From Falsirhodobacter flavus (lineage in GTDB: Bacteria > Pseudomonadota > Alphaproteobacteria > Rhodobacterales > Rhodobacteraceae), in the NCBI GenBank assembly GCA_029846755.1, contig JARWBI010000003.1:186001-250000 (forward strand): 64,000 nucleotides of DNA, given 5' to 3'. The first letter of the stretch is position 1, and every line of letters begins with the position of its first letter. Shown here in pieces: positions 48,241-56,870 of the stretch. The position numbers and the translations under genes are program-made. Under the pieces are notes generated by a model that saw only the letters and a list, made by a program, of their open reading frames with translations, did no database searches and had not been told where the DNA came from.

Positions 48241-48294
48241 GGAAGTCCTCCCAAACTTGCGAGGAGGATAACGGGACGATAAGGAGTGGAAACA

Positions 48295-48316
48295 TCATCC
48301 TTGATGAGATTTCATC
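48295..48316. promoter_or_regulatory. Overlapping palindromes in the iolG/LacI divergent region
   Basis: TCATC-CTT-GATGA (48295-48307) is followed by TCATC after a further 4 bp (48312-48316), giving two overlapping inverted repeats that share the GATGA arm. They lie between iolG (start 48240, minus) and the LacI start at 48331 (plus). The location favours an operator for the LacI protein acting on both promoters. Confidence 0.5.
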
Positions 48317-48330
48317 AGAGAGGGCATCAC

Positions 48331-49368
48331 GTGCCTGCAAAGACGACCGCGAAAGACGTCGCCGCCGCAGCGGGGGTTTCCACCGCCACGGTCGACCGCG
48401 TCCTGAACAACCGTGGCGGGGTCGCCCCGGAGAAGGAACGTCTGGTCCTTGAATGGGCACGCAAGCTGCGACTGGACCGGGCGATGGACCAGAGGGCCTC
48501 GCGGACCCTGCGGATTGCCGTCGCCATCCAGCCTCCCGACAACCCCTTCCATGCCGCGTTGCAGGAGGCGTTCAACGCGGCCTACCGCCTCTATCCTCAG
48601 TTCAACATGCAATTCCGTGTCCATCACATCTCTGCCCGATCCGGGAAAGAGACGGCACGGCTCATCTCGAATGCTGCAGATGACCATGATGGTATCGTCA
48701 TCATCGCCCCGCAGGACGATGATGTGATCGCCTCGCTGAGAAAGTTTCAGGCCGTCGGCAAACCGATCCTTACCCTTGCCACCGATATCGGCGGACTAAG
48801 CGGGCACCGCTATGTCGGTCCCGACAACCGTCAGGCCGGGCGGGTCGCAGGCGACATCATGGGCAGGCTTCTCGGAAAGGAAGGGGGCAGGATCATCGTT
48901 GTCGTCGGCATGCTCAGCATGACCGGCCATGCAGAACGCGAGCACGGATTCCGCGCCGTTCTGAAGGAACGCTATCCCAATTGCCACGCACTGCCCCCGA
49001 TCGAAAGTTTCGAAATTGCCGAACGGGCGGGGGATATGGTCTTCGACCTTTTGCGCAGGGATGCGGGAATCCGTGGGATTTACAACGCATCTGCCGGCGT
49101 TGAGTCGGTTGCCGCCGCGATGCGCGCTCTTGGCCGTGCCGAGACAATCTTTGTCACCCATGAACTGACCGAAGCCCGTCAGCGGCTGGTCAAAGAGGGT
49201 TTGATAGATGTCATCATAGATCAAAACCCGCATCTGGAGGCGCAGATCTGCATCGCAACCATCGCATCGCATTTCGGACGCCATCAGGGAAGCATTCCCG
49301 ACGCAGCAACTGGTCTTCGAATCTGCATGATGGAAAACTGCGAAATGTCGCGGTTTTCAGAATTGTGA
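48331..49368 (+). CDS. LacI-family regulator of the second inositol block
   Basis: A 345-residue regulator: helix-turn-helix TAKDVAAAAGVSTATVDRVLNNRGG and a sensor domain (RIAVAIQPPDNPFHAALQEAFN; HRYVGPDNRQAGRVAGDIMG). The GTG at 48331 is preferred: AGAGAGGG lies just upstream, and earlier ATGs (48286, 48304) would put the candidate operator inside the gene. It probably controls the divergent operon at 44163-48240. Confidence 0.85.
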   Translation: MPAKTTAKDVAAAAGVSTATVDRVLNNRGGVAPEKERLVLEWARKLRLDRAMDQRASRTLRIAVAIQPPDNPFHAALQEAFNAAYRLYPQFNMQFRVHHISARSGKETARLISNAADDHDGIVIIAPQDDDVIASLRKFQAVGKPILTLATDIGGLSGHRYVGPDNRQAGRVAGDIMGRLLGKEGGRIIVVVGMLSMTGHAEREHGFRAVLKERYPNCHALPPIESFEIAERAGDMVFDLLRRDAGIRGIYNASAGVESVAAAMRALGRAETIFVTHELTEARQRLVKEGLIDVIIDQNPHLEAQICIATIASHFGRHQGSIPDAATGLRICMMENCEMSRFSEL

Positions 49369-49859
49369 TGGCTGCGTCATTGCGACGTAGGCATAAGCCC
49401 TCTCCGCCCTGGATCGAGGGCTCTGATTGATCCGAAGATTTGCCCGAAGGGGGCCGCCGGTGGCCTCCGCCCGCGCCGTCCACGTCCGGCCGTGGGATTT
49501 ACCTTCGCCGATATCCGCCCTGCCCTTCGCCTCCTCTAAAAAAGCCGACGCCGCTTCTCGTGCCGGGCAGTGATATCGCCGCCGATTAAATCGCGCTAGC
49601 CCGACAGATCGCCGATAACACCGTGTCCGCGTTGTCCGGGCCGGGCGGCATGGTCAGCGAAAATCCCGGCGTGTTGATCGCGTGAGGGCGCATCGCTACG
49701 ATATCGGCTCTGAAGCCGGGTGCGGTCGCGCAGATATCCGGAATTTCGATAGTCGCTGCGCCGCCCGCGTTTGCCCAGTGCGGCACCTCGACATTTGCAA
49801 CCTTGGCCTGTGTCTCGGTCCAGCCTGCGGCAAGGGCGGACGCGATCCTTATCTCTCTA
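49369..49859. other. Intergenic stretch with a hairpin and an unrecognised reading frame
   Basis: 491 bp without a recognised gene. An inverted repeat AGCCCTC/GAGGGCT (49396-49402 and 49416-49422) just after the LacI stop may be a weak terminator without a T-tract. A minus-strand open frame (down to 49586, ending VLSAICRASAI) enters from the insertion sequence. Its part outside the IS, PGFRADIVAMRPHAINTPGF, matches nothing I recognise and may be the remains of a gene broken by the insertion. TA at 49858-49859 is the IS target duplication. Confidence 0.5.
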
Positions 49860-50698
49860 GGGTCAGGACCCATTGATCTTGGTGGCTTACGCTGATTCAT
49901 TCGGCGCTCAGGAGGCCACTGATGAGCAATCTTTTCTGGCTCACCGACGCGCAGATGGCGCGGCTGCGCCTCTATTTTCCGAAGTCACATGGCCGGCCTC
50001 GTATCGATGACCGGCGTGTGCTGAGCGGGATAATATTCGTCAACCGCAATGGGTTGCGGTGGCGTGACGCGCCCCCGGGAGTATGGCCCGCCGAAGACGC
50101 TCCATAACCGTTGGAAGCGGTGGAGCGATCTGGGCGTATTCGCACGGATCATGGCAGGGCTGGCCGCTGAAGCGACGTTCCCAGCACGGTGATGATCGAC
50201 GCGACCTATCTGAAGGCGCACCGCACGGCGAGCAGCCTACGGGCAAAAAAAGGGGGCGCGGACGGCTGATCGGACGCACGAAAGGCGGCATGAACACCAA
50301 GTTGCATGCTGTCTGCGATGCCGAGGGAAGGCCGATCCGCATGTTCATGACCGCCGGGCCCACCAGCGATTACACCGGGGCGGCTGCTCTGCTCGACAGC
50401 TTGCCCGAGGCAGACTGGCTTCTGGCCGACAGGGGTTATGACGCGGACTGGTTCCGCAGCGCCTTGCAGGACAAGGGGATCAGGCCCTGTATCCCGGGCA
50501 GAAGGTCACGGGCAAAGTCCGTGAAATACGACAAACGCAGATATCGCCGCCGCAACCGCATCGAGATCATGTTCGGCAGGCTGAAGGACTGGCGCCGCAT
50601 CGCCACGCGCTACGACAGATCACCAAAGGTCTTCCTCTCAGCCGACGCACTCGCCGCAACCGTCATGTTCTGGCTGTGATGAGAATGAGTCCTGACCC
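49860..50698 (+). mobile_element. IS5-family insertion sequence (IS427-type), 839 bp
   Basis: Bounded by imperfect terminal inverted repeats: GGGTCAGGACCCATT at the left end and, read inward from the right, GGGTCAGGACTCATT (one mismatch in 15). Each end is flanked by TA (49858-49859 and 50699-50700), the target duplication typical of this group. The transposase reading frame fills the interior. The element lies between the inositol region and the LysR-carboxylesterase operon. Confidence 0.9.
49922..50679 (+). pseudogene. IS5/IS427-type transposase with programmed and disabling frameshifts
   Basis: OrfA begins at 49922 (MSNLFWLTDAQMARL, GRPRIDDRRVLSGII) and is thrown out of frame at a C5 run (50072-50076), reaching a stop at 50107. 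Homology continues one frame over (EYGPPKTLHNRWKRW), then returns to the original frame near 50180 (VMIDATYLKAHRTASSL). At A7G (50245-50252) a -1 shift gives the OrfB frame (RGRLIGRTKGGMNTKLHA to the stop at 50679), the usual programmed frameshift. The DDE residues in IDATY, DRGYD and RRNRIE are present. The two extra shifts would block transposase production. Confidence 0.82.
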
Positions 50699-50829
50699 TA
50701 TGGAGCCGAAGGAACGTGACCTCTGACACGGCCAGATGGGCGGTTCGTTCCCACTCGGATGATACCGGCAGGGCAAAGGCCGCAAGGCTTGCGCGTGACC
50801 CGTGTTCGCTGGATCAGCGGGGCGCAGCC

Positions 50830-51732
50830 TCAGCCGACCGTGGCGGCGCAGTCCTTGAGGGCGGCGATGAGCTGCGTCACCAGAGGGTTGGCCGGACGTC
50901 CCACAGGCGTGATGATCCCCCAGCGGAACGGGATGTGGACGGCCAGCGGGATCTGCACGACATCGCTTGCCGGCAGCCCGGCCGAGGTCAGGGACTCCAC
51001 GACCGCAACGCCCAGCCCTGCGCGGGCCAGCGCGATCGACACGAAGGACGCGTTGCTGTCGAGCACCCGCGCAGGGATCACGCCTGACCCTTCCAGCGCC
51101 TCGTTGATCGCGCGGCGCAGGCGATGGGGATTGTGGGTGGTGATGATGCGTTCCTGCGCCAGATCTTCTGCCGTGATGACGCTTCGCGTCGCGAGGCGGT
51201 GCCCCGTCGCGACGACGGCGATGCAGGCGACCTCGGCCGTCCAGTGAACCTCCAGCCCCGGATGATCCAGCGGCAGGGTCGTCAGGCCAAGGTCCGCCGT
51301 CTGGGCAGCGACGGCCTGCACGATGTTCTCGGCGGCCATGCTGTTCAGGTGGATGCGATCGGGCAGGTCCGCAGGGTCCAGACGGGCAAGCGCCGCCGGA
51401 ACCACCCCCGCCGCCAGCGAGGGCAGCGTGGCGACATGGATCGGCAAAGGCGCCCCACCCCCGATCGCACGGCCACGCGCACCGATGGTGCGAAGGCCGC
51501 TCAGAAACAGGTCGGCCTGTTCATGGAACGCCAGCCCCTGCTGGGTGGGTGTGATGCGCGGACCATTACGATGCAGAAGCGCGAAGCCCAGCTCCTCCTC
51601 CAACTCCTGGATCAGCCGCGTGATCACGGATTGCGACCGGCCAAGCGCCTTGGCCGCCCCGGTCATCGACCCGATCGAGACGACGGCGACGAAAGCTTCC
51701 AGCTGTTTCGTGTCGAGATAGTTCGGGTCCAT
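50830..51732 (-). CDS. LysR-family transcriptional regulator
   Basis: A 300-residue LysR protein: N-terminal winged helix (LEAFVAVVSIGSMTGAAKALGRSQSVITRLIQELEEELG) and an effector-binding domain. The ATG at 51732 overlaps the carboxylesterase stop (TGATG), so unusually the regulator is the last gene of the operon it probably controls. The 35-residue upstream extension lies inside the esterase gene and is rejected. Confidence 0.88.
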   Translation of the reverse strand: MDPNYLDTKQLEAFVAVVSIGSMTGAAKALGRSQSVITRLIQELEEELGFALLHRNGPRITPTQQGLAFHEQADLFLSGLRTIGARGRAIGGGAPLPIHVATLPSLAAGVVPAALARLDPADLPDRIHLNSMAAENIVQAVAAQTADLGLTTLPLDHPGLEVHWTAEVACIAVVATGHRLATRSVITAEDLAQERIITTHNPHRLRRAINEALEGSGVIPARVLDSNASFVSIALARAGLGVAVVESLTSAGLPASDVVQIPLAVHIPFRWGIITPVGRPANPLVTQLIAALKDCAATVG

Positions 51733-53168
51733 CAGCCAGCCTCGGTCCAAAGGGCGGTTCGCGTATCGAAGGGGTCGCGCTCGACCGCGATATAGCCGGA
51801 ACGAAGCCGCAGCACCGACCCTTGTGGGCAGGGCCAATTGCTGTGCCCATGGATGAACGCAGCCCAGAAATCATGCACGGCCACGGCAAAGGCGGTATCC
51901 GTCACCCGCTGCCGTTCGGGTTGCAGGGCAAGGTCCATCCCCTGCCGATACCAGACGGCGCCGACCTCCGCCCCATGCGGGGCGCCGGTCTCGTCCGCGC
52001 CGTCCGGGCCATAAAGGTATTTCCAGACGGGCTGGCCGCGCCGATGCAGACGCGCGAAACGGGTCGCGGGGTTCTGGAACACCAGATCGCCCGCCACCGC
52101 GCGCCAGATGCCGTGGGGCGTGTGATCTGGCAGCGCCGCGCGATAACGCTGGACGATGTCGTCCCCGGTCAGGCGCAGTGGACGCACCCTTTCATGCAGC
52201 AGGGCCGCAACAGCCGCGAAATCCAACGCGGCAGGCAAGGCCGTGGAATGGGTCAGATATTCGGCGGTGGTGCAGCCGATCATCATCGGCACGGGCGCAG
52301 TCCGTCCCTGCCCCGCCGCGTCTTCGGGATGCAGCGGCAGGCTGTCCGTCCCGCAGATCGGAACGAACGGCACCCCAAGCATCGCTGCCGCGCCGTCGCG
52401 GTCGAAATCGTGCCGTTCATAGCTTTCGTTGCAGAGGTCGCGCTGGGCCACCAGAAGGTCCGCCAGCGCCGCCTCGCGCGGGTCCACGCCAAGCGCACTG
52501 CGCATCCGCGCGGCCAGCTTTTCGGCGTCGGTCTCCGTTGCGATCCCCGTGGATGCCCCGCTTTGCGGCATCGCCCGCGCGAACAGCCCATGGGCCGCCG
52601 GCATCGCCAACAGCGCCGCCACGGCGAAACCACCCGCCGAGCGTCCCGCCAGCGTCACCCGCGCCGGATCGCCGCCGAAAGCCGCGATGTTGCGCCGCAC
52701 CCAGCCCAGCGCCGCGATCAGATCCAGCAGCCCGCGATTGTCCGGCGCGCCATCGACCCGCAGGAATCCCATCGCGCCAAGACGATAGTTCACCGTCACC
52801 TCGACGATGCCAGACGCGGCGAAGGCCGCCGATTGCAGCACCGGCTCGTTCGCCGATCCCACGGCATAGCCGCCGCCATGCACCCAGACCAGCACCGGCG
52901 CGCTGCCCTCCACCGACGGGGTGCGGATATTCAGCGTCAGAAAATCCTCGCCCGCCGCCAGCGCCGAGGTCGCATTGCGCCCCACCGGCCCGTAGGTCGG
53001 CACCTGCGGGCAGACCGCGCCCAGTCGGGTCGCATCGCGAACGCCCTCCCAAGCAAAGGACTGCGGCGCGTCGAAACGGGTCTTGCTCGTGATCGGCGCG
53101 GCATAGGGCACCGCCAGAAAGGCGTGTCCGTCCCCACGCACAGCGCCGCTGTCGGTCTGGACGATCAT
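51732..53168 (-). CDS. Type-B carboxylesterase
   Basis: A 478-residue esterase of the cholinesterase/carboxylesterase fold. Motifs: EDFLTLNIRTP, the oxyanion VWVHGGGYAVGS, and the nucleophile AGRSAGGFAV (GxSxG with Arg in place of the usual Glu before Ser). The catalytic His is probably in AVAVHDFWAAFIHG. No signal peptide is seen. It would hydrolyse an ester or carbamate bond of an imported compound. Overlaps the permease gene by 4 bp. Confidence 0.87.
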   Translation of the reverse strand: MIVQTDSGAVRGDGHAFLAVPYAAPITSKTRFDAPQSFAWEGVRDATRLGAVCPQVPTYGPVGRNATSALAAGEDFLTLNIRTPSVEGSAPVLVWVHGGGYAVGSANEPVLQSAAFAASGIVEVTVNYRLGAMGFLRVDGAPDNRGLLDLIAALGWVRRNIAAFGGDPARVTLAGRSAGGFAVAALLAMPAAHGLFARAMPQSGASTGIATETDAEKLAARMRSALGVDPREAALADLLVAQRDLCNESYERHDFDRDGAAAMLGVPFVPICGTDSLPLHPEDAAGQGRTAPVPMMIGCTTAEYLTHSTALPAALDFAAVAALLHERVRPLRLTGDDIVQRYRAALPDHTPHGIWRAVAGDLVFQNPATRFARLHRRGQPVWKYLYGPDGADETGAPHGAEVGAVWYRQGMDLALQPERQRVTDTAFAVAVHDFWAAFIHGHSNWPCPQGSVLRLRSGYIAVERDPFDTRTALWTEAG

Positions 53169-53938
53169 ATCGCCTTCCTCAGCCCGATCAGCCGTTCCAC
53201 CAGCACCACCACCGCGACCGAGATCAGGATCAGCACCACCGACAGCGCCGCGATCTGCGGATCGGTGGAATATTCCAGATAACGGTAGATTTCGGTCGGC
53301 AGGGTCGAGGTGCGGATCGACACGATGAACAGCGAGATCGTCGCCTCGTCGAACGAGATCAGGAAGGCGATCACCCCGCCCGCGATCAGGCCCGGGCTGA
53401 CGAGCGGCAGCGTGATGCGGCGGAACACCGTGAAGGGGGATGCGCCATGGACCATCGCCGCTTCCTCGATGCGGCGGTCCACGGCCATCAGGCTCATGGT
53501 GATGGTGCGGACGGTATAGGGGACGGTGATGCCCAGATGCGCCAGCATGATGCCCGCGTAGGTGTCCAGCAGCCCCATCGGCGACAGCACCAGCATCAGC
53601 CCCACCGCGAGCACAATGCTGGGCACGAGGAACGGGGCCAGCACCAGAAAGCCGATGGTATCGCGCCCCCGGAACTTGTAGCGGACCAGCGCCATCGACA
53701 GCAGCATCCCGATGGCGACGGCGATCAGCCCAACGACCAGCCCGATCACCACGCTGCGCCCGAAGGCGGCGATGAAGGCGTCATTGGCGAAAACCTTGGC
53801 ATAGCTGCCGAAGGACCAGCTTTCAGGCGGAAAGGCCAGATACTGCCGTGTGTCGAAGGACACGATGAACACGACGATGATCGGCGCCAGCAGGAACAGA
53901 TAGAGCAGCATCAGGCAAAGGTTGCGGATCGCCTTCAT
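53165..53938 (-). CDS. Polyamine-type ABC transporter permease (PotC-like)
   Basis: A 257-residue permease with about six helices and the EAA loop EEAAMVHGASPFTVFRRITLP. The first helix is LCLMLLYLFLLAPIIVVFIVSF. Coupled with the PotB-like permease (1-bp gap) and overlapping the esterase gene. Typical of spermidine/putrescine, opine or phosphonate-type importers. Confidence 0.9.
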   Translation of the reverse strand: MKAIRNLCLMLLYLFLLAPIIVVFIVSFDTRQYLAFPPESWSFGSYAKVFANDAFIAAFGRSVVIGLVVGLIAVAIGMLLSMALVRYKFRGRDTIGFLVLAPFLVPSIVLAVGLMLVLSPMGLLDTYAGIMLAHLGITVPYTVRTITMSLMAVDRRIEEAAMVHGASPFTVFRRITLPLVSPGLIAGGVIAFLISFDEATISLFIVSIRTSTLPTEIYRYLEYSTDPQIAALSVVLILISVAVVVLVERLIGLRKAI

Positions 53939-53939
53939 C

Positions 53940-54773
53940 CTAGGCCTCCAGCCGGCGCAGCGCGCGTTGATATATGACGATGACAGAGGAGAACAGCACC
54001 AGCAGCATCACTGAAAGCGCCGCCGCCAAGGACCAGTTGAGCGTGACGGTCGCTTCGGAGAACACCTCGGTTCCCAGAACGAACACCCTGCCCCCGCCCA
54101 TCAGCCGCGGCGTCACGAAGGACGAGATTGCCAGCACGAAGACCAGCAGCGCCCCCGTAAGCACCCCCGGCAATGACAGCGGCAGCACGATGCGCCAGAA
54201 CACCCGCAGCGGGTTCGCGCCCAGCATCGCGGCCGCCTCCTCCAGCTGCACCGAAAGCCGCCCGAACCCCGCCAGCATCGCAAGGATGGCATAGGGCATC
54301 AGGATTTCCACCAGCGCCACCGTTGCGCCGAAGCTGTTGTTCGACAGGCGCAGCGGGGTTTCGATGATTGACAGCGATTGCAGCGTTCCGTTTATGACCC
54401 CCCGGTCGCCCAGGATCACCATCCAGCCATAGGTCCGCACCACCGCCGAGGTCAGCAGCGGTGCGACCGCAAGCGCCGTCAGCACCCCCCGCCACCGGCT
54501 GGTCGTCCGTGCCAGAAACAACGCGATGGGATAGGCCAGCACGACCGCCACCCCCGCCACCGTCAGGCCCAGCGTCAGCGTGTTCAGCGCGACCTTCCAA
54601 TAGAACGGATCGACCAGTGCCGCGCGATAGTGGTCCAGCGTGAACCCCACCTGCACCATGGTCGATGTCGAGAAGGATGCGCGCAGCAGCCACGCCATCG
54701 GCAGGATGAAGGTCGCCAGCATTGCAAGCAGCCCCGGGATCAACAGGGCAAGGACCAGCCCGCGATCCCTCAT
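53940..54773 (-). CDS. Polyamine-type ABC transporter permease (PotB-like)
   Basis: A 277-residue permease with EAA loop EEAAAMLGANPLRVFWRIVLP and six predicted helices; first helix LVLALLIPGLLAMLATFILPMAW is followed by a large periplasmic loop. Overlaps the ATPase gene by 4 bp. Forms the heterodimeric channel with the PotC-like protein. Confidence 0.9.
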   Translation of the reverse strand: MRDRGLVLALLIPGLLAMLATFILPMAWLLRASFSTSTMVQVGFTLDHYRAALVDPFYWKVALNTLTLGLTVAGVAVVLAYPIALFLARTTSRWRGVLTALAVAPLLTSAVVRTYGWMVILGDRGVINGTLQSLSIIETPLRLSNNSFGATVALVEILMPYAILAMLAGFGRLSVQLEEAAAMLGANPLRVFWRIVLPLSLPGVLTGALLVFVLAISSFVTPRLMGGGRVFVLGTEVFSEATVTLNWSLAAALSVMLLVLFSSVIVIYQRALRRLEA

Positions 54774-55825
54774 GCCGCCCGCCCGATGAAGGTCACATCC
54801 TCGGGCGCGACGCCCAACGTGACGGTCTGGCCCTTTTCCGGAAGCGCGCCCGCATGGGTGTGCAGGTCGGCCTGAAGCCGCGTTTCGCCCGCGCGCACGG
54901 TCATGGTCAGGATCTGCCCGCGATAGACGATATGCTCGACCGTGCCGGTAAAGCTGTTCGCCGCCCCGCCCATGACCAGCCGATGCGGGCGAACCATCAG
55001 GCGCACGTCCTGCCCGACTGCCGCATCGCCCACGAAACGCAGGGCACCGAAACCGTCCACCGCCGCCTCGCCCGCCGCCGTCACGCGCCCGTTCAGGAAA
55101 TTGCCCGCCCCGATGAAGGACGCGACGAATTCCGTTTCCGGCCTGTCGAAGATCTGGCGCGGGGTGCCGATCTGTTCCAGCCGCCCTGCCGACATCACGG
55201 CCAGACGGTCCGCCATCGACAGCGCCTCGTCCTGATCGTGAGTCACGAAGATCGCGGTGACGCCGGTGCGGCCTTGGATCTCGCGGATCTCGTCCCGCAT
55301 CTCGTCGCGCAGTTTCGCGTCGAGGTTGGACAGCGGCTCGTCCAGCAGCAGCAGTTCCGGCTCGATCACCAGCGACCGCGCGATGGCGCAGCGTTGCTGC
55401 TGCCCGCCCGAAAGCTGGGTGATGCGCCGGTCGCCAAGACCCGACAGCTTCACCAGGTCCAGCGCCCGCGCGACCTTTGCCGCCCGGTCCGCTTTCGCAA
55501 TCCCCCGCATCTCCAGCCCGAAGGCGATGTTCTCGGCCACCGTCATGTGTGGAAACAGCGCATAGGCCTGAAACACCATGCCCATGTTGCGCTTGTAGAC
55601 CGGAATGCCCGACACCTCGCGCCCGTTCAGCCGGATGGAACCGGAGGTCGGCTCCACCAGTCCCGCGATCATCCGCAGGATCGTGGTCTTGCCGCAGCCC
55701 GAGGGGCCCAGCAGGGCCAGCATCTCGCCCCGAGGGAGCGAGAAGCTGACATCATCGACCGAGGGCTTTGCCGCACCGGGATAGGTCTTTACCAGGTTTT
55801 CGACGCTGACATGGCGCTCGGTCAT
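54770..55825 (-). CDS. Polyamine-type ABC transporter ATPase (PotA-like)
   Basis: A 351-residue ATPase: Walker A GPSGCGKTT (about residues 40-48), Q-loop FQAYALFPH, signature LSGGQQQR, Walker B LLLLDEPLSNLD and a C-terminal TOBE-like domain (VRPHRLVMGG). Energises the importer at 53165-54773. Separated by 9 bp from the binding-protein gene. Confidence 0.92.
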   Translation of the reverse strand: MTERHVSVENLVKTYPGAAKPSVDDVSFSLPRGEMLALLGPSGCGKTTILRMIAGLVEPTSGSIRLNGREVSGIPVYKRNMGMVFQAYALFPHMTVAENIAFGLEMRGIAKADRAAKVARALDLVKLSGLGDRRITQLSGGQQQRCAIARSLVIEPELLLLDEPLSNLDAKLRDEMRDEIREIQGRTGVTAIFVTHDQDEALSMADRLAVMSAGRLEQIGTPRQIFDRPETEFVASFIGAGNFLNGRVTAAGEAAVDGFGALRFVGDAAVGQDVRLMVRPHRLVMGGAANSFTGTVEHIVYRGQILTMTVRAGETRLQADLHTHAGALPEKGQTVTLGVAPEDVTFIGRAA

Positions 55826-55834
55826 GACTTCCTC

Positions 55835-56860
55835 TCAGTTGAATGCGATGACTTCGCGGTTTATGCGCTGGATCCATTGCGAATAGACGCCCGAGACCCA
55901 TTGCCAATCCAGCGTCATCTGCGCCGCCTGCGCCTCCGGTCCGCCATAGATGCGCTGCGCGACCTCGGGGGCCAGTTCGACCGTGGTGTTCACCGGGCCA
56001 TAGAAGCTTTTCTCGGCAAAGGTGCCCTGCGCTTCGGCCCCAAGGGCATAGTCGATGAACTTCTTCGCGGCTTCGGCATCGGGCGATCCTTCGACGAGGC
56101 TGATCGCGCTGGTCTGCCCGATGGAGCCTTCGACCGGGGCGGCGACGCCGATGGTCCCGCCCTGCGTGTCGTGCAGATACTGCGCGCGCCCGTTCCAGCA
56201 GATCGACAGGTCCACCTCGCCCGATTGCACCACGGCATAGCAATCCGGCGCGGGCTCCCATGTCAGCACGTTCGGACCGAAGGCGTTCATCGCCTCGATC
56301 GCCGGCTCGATGCTGTCCTTGTAGTTGCCGCCCGCCATCTTGGTCAGGATCGGGATCAGGATCACGCCGCGCGTATCGCCCAGTTTCGCGGCGATGCGGC
56401 CCTTGTATTTCGGGTCGGCCAGGTCGTTCCACGAAGTCGGCGGCTCGGTCACGGTTTCGGTGTTGTAGAGGATCGCAAGATTGTCCTGCGAGAAGGCGAC
56501 GCTGCGGTCTTCGTCGACACGCGCCCAATCGGGGGCCTGCGCGATATTGGGCACGCCCGCCTCGTCAAGCTGGGAGAACAGGCCCGCCTCGTTCGCCTTG
56601 ATCGCCACGGCAATGTCCAGCAGCGCCACGTCGATGGTCGGGTTTGCAGCCTGCCGCGTCAGCAGCGCCAGCGTTTCGGCCGAGTTTTTCGATGGCTGGT
56701 AGTTGACGGTGATGCCGGGGTTCGCAGCCTCGAAGGGTTCGATGATGAACTTCTGGTAATTGTCGGCAAAGACGCCGGAAAATCCGATGACGTTGACTTC
56801 CTGCGCGTATGCACCGCCCGAGGCGAGGAGCGCGGCGAGGGTAAGGGTGATGGCCTTCAT
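55835..56860 (-). CDS. Polyamine-type ABC transporter substrate-binding protein (PotD/PotF-like)
   Basis: A 341-residue periplasmic protein with a signal peptide cleaving after AYAQ at about residue 20. The mature part has VIGFSGVFADNYQKFIIEPFE and the family block FSQDNLAILYNTETVTEPPTSWNDLADP. This is the 2-5-member family of binding proteins for polyamines, iron or opine-like amines. The ligand is not deducible. Located between the dipeptidase and transporter genes. Confidence 0.9.
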   Translation of the reverse strand: MKAITLTLAALLASGGAYAQEVNVIGFSGVFADNYQKFIIEPFEAANPGITVNYQPSKNSAETLALLTRQAANPTIDVALLDIAVAIKANEAGLFSQLDEAGVPNIAQAPDWARVDEDRSVAFSQDNLAILYNTETVTEPPTSWNDLADPKYKGRIAAKLGDTRGVILIPILTKMAGGNYKDSIEPAIEAMNAFGPNVLTWEPAPDCYAVVQSGEVDLSICWNGRAQYLHDTQGGTIGVAAPVEGSIGQTSAISLVEGSPDAEAAKKFIDYALGAEAQGTFAEKSFYGPVNTTVELAPEVAQRIYGGPEAQAAQMTLDWQWVSGVYSQWIQRINREVIAFN

Positions 56861-56870
56861 TTTCGTCTCC

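Noticed and set aside
49396-49422. tRNA or CRISPR-like structure in the 491-bp gap
   Set aside because: Only a short inverted repeat is present; there is no cloverleaf, no TTC loop motif and no regularly spaced repeat.
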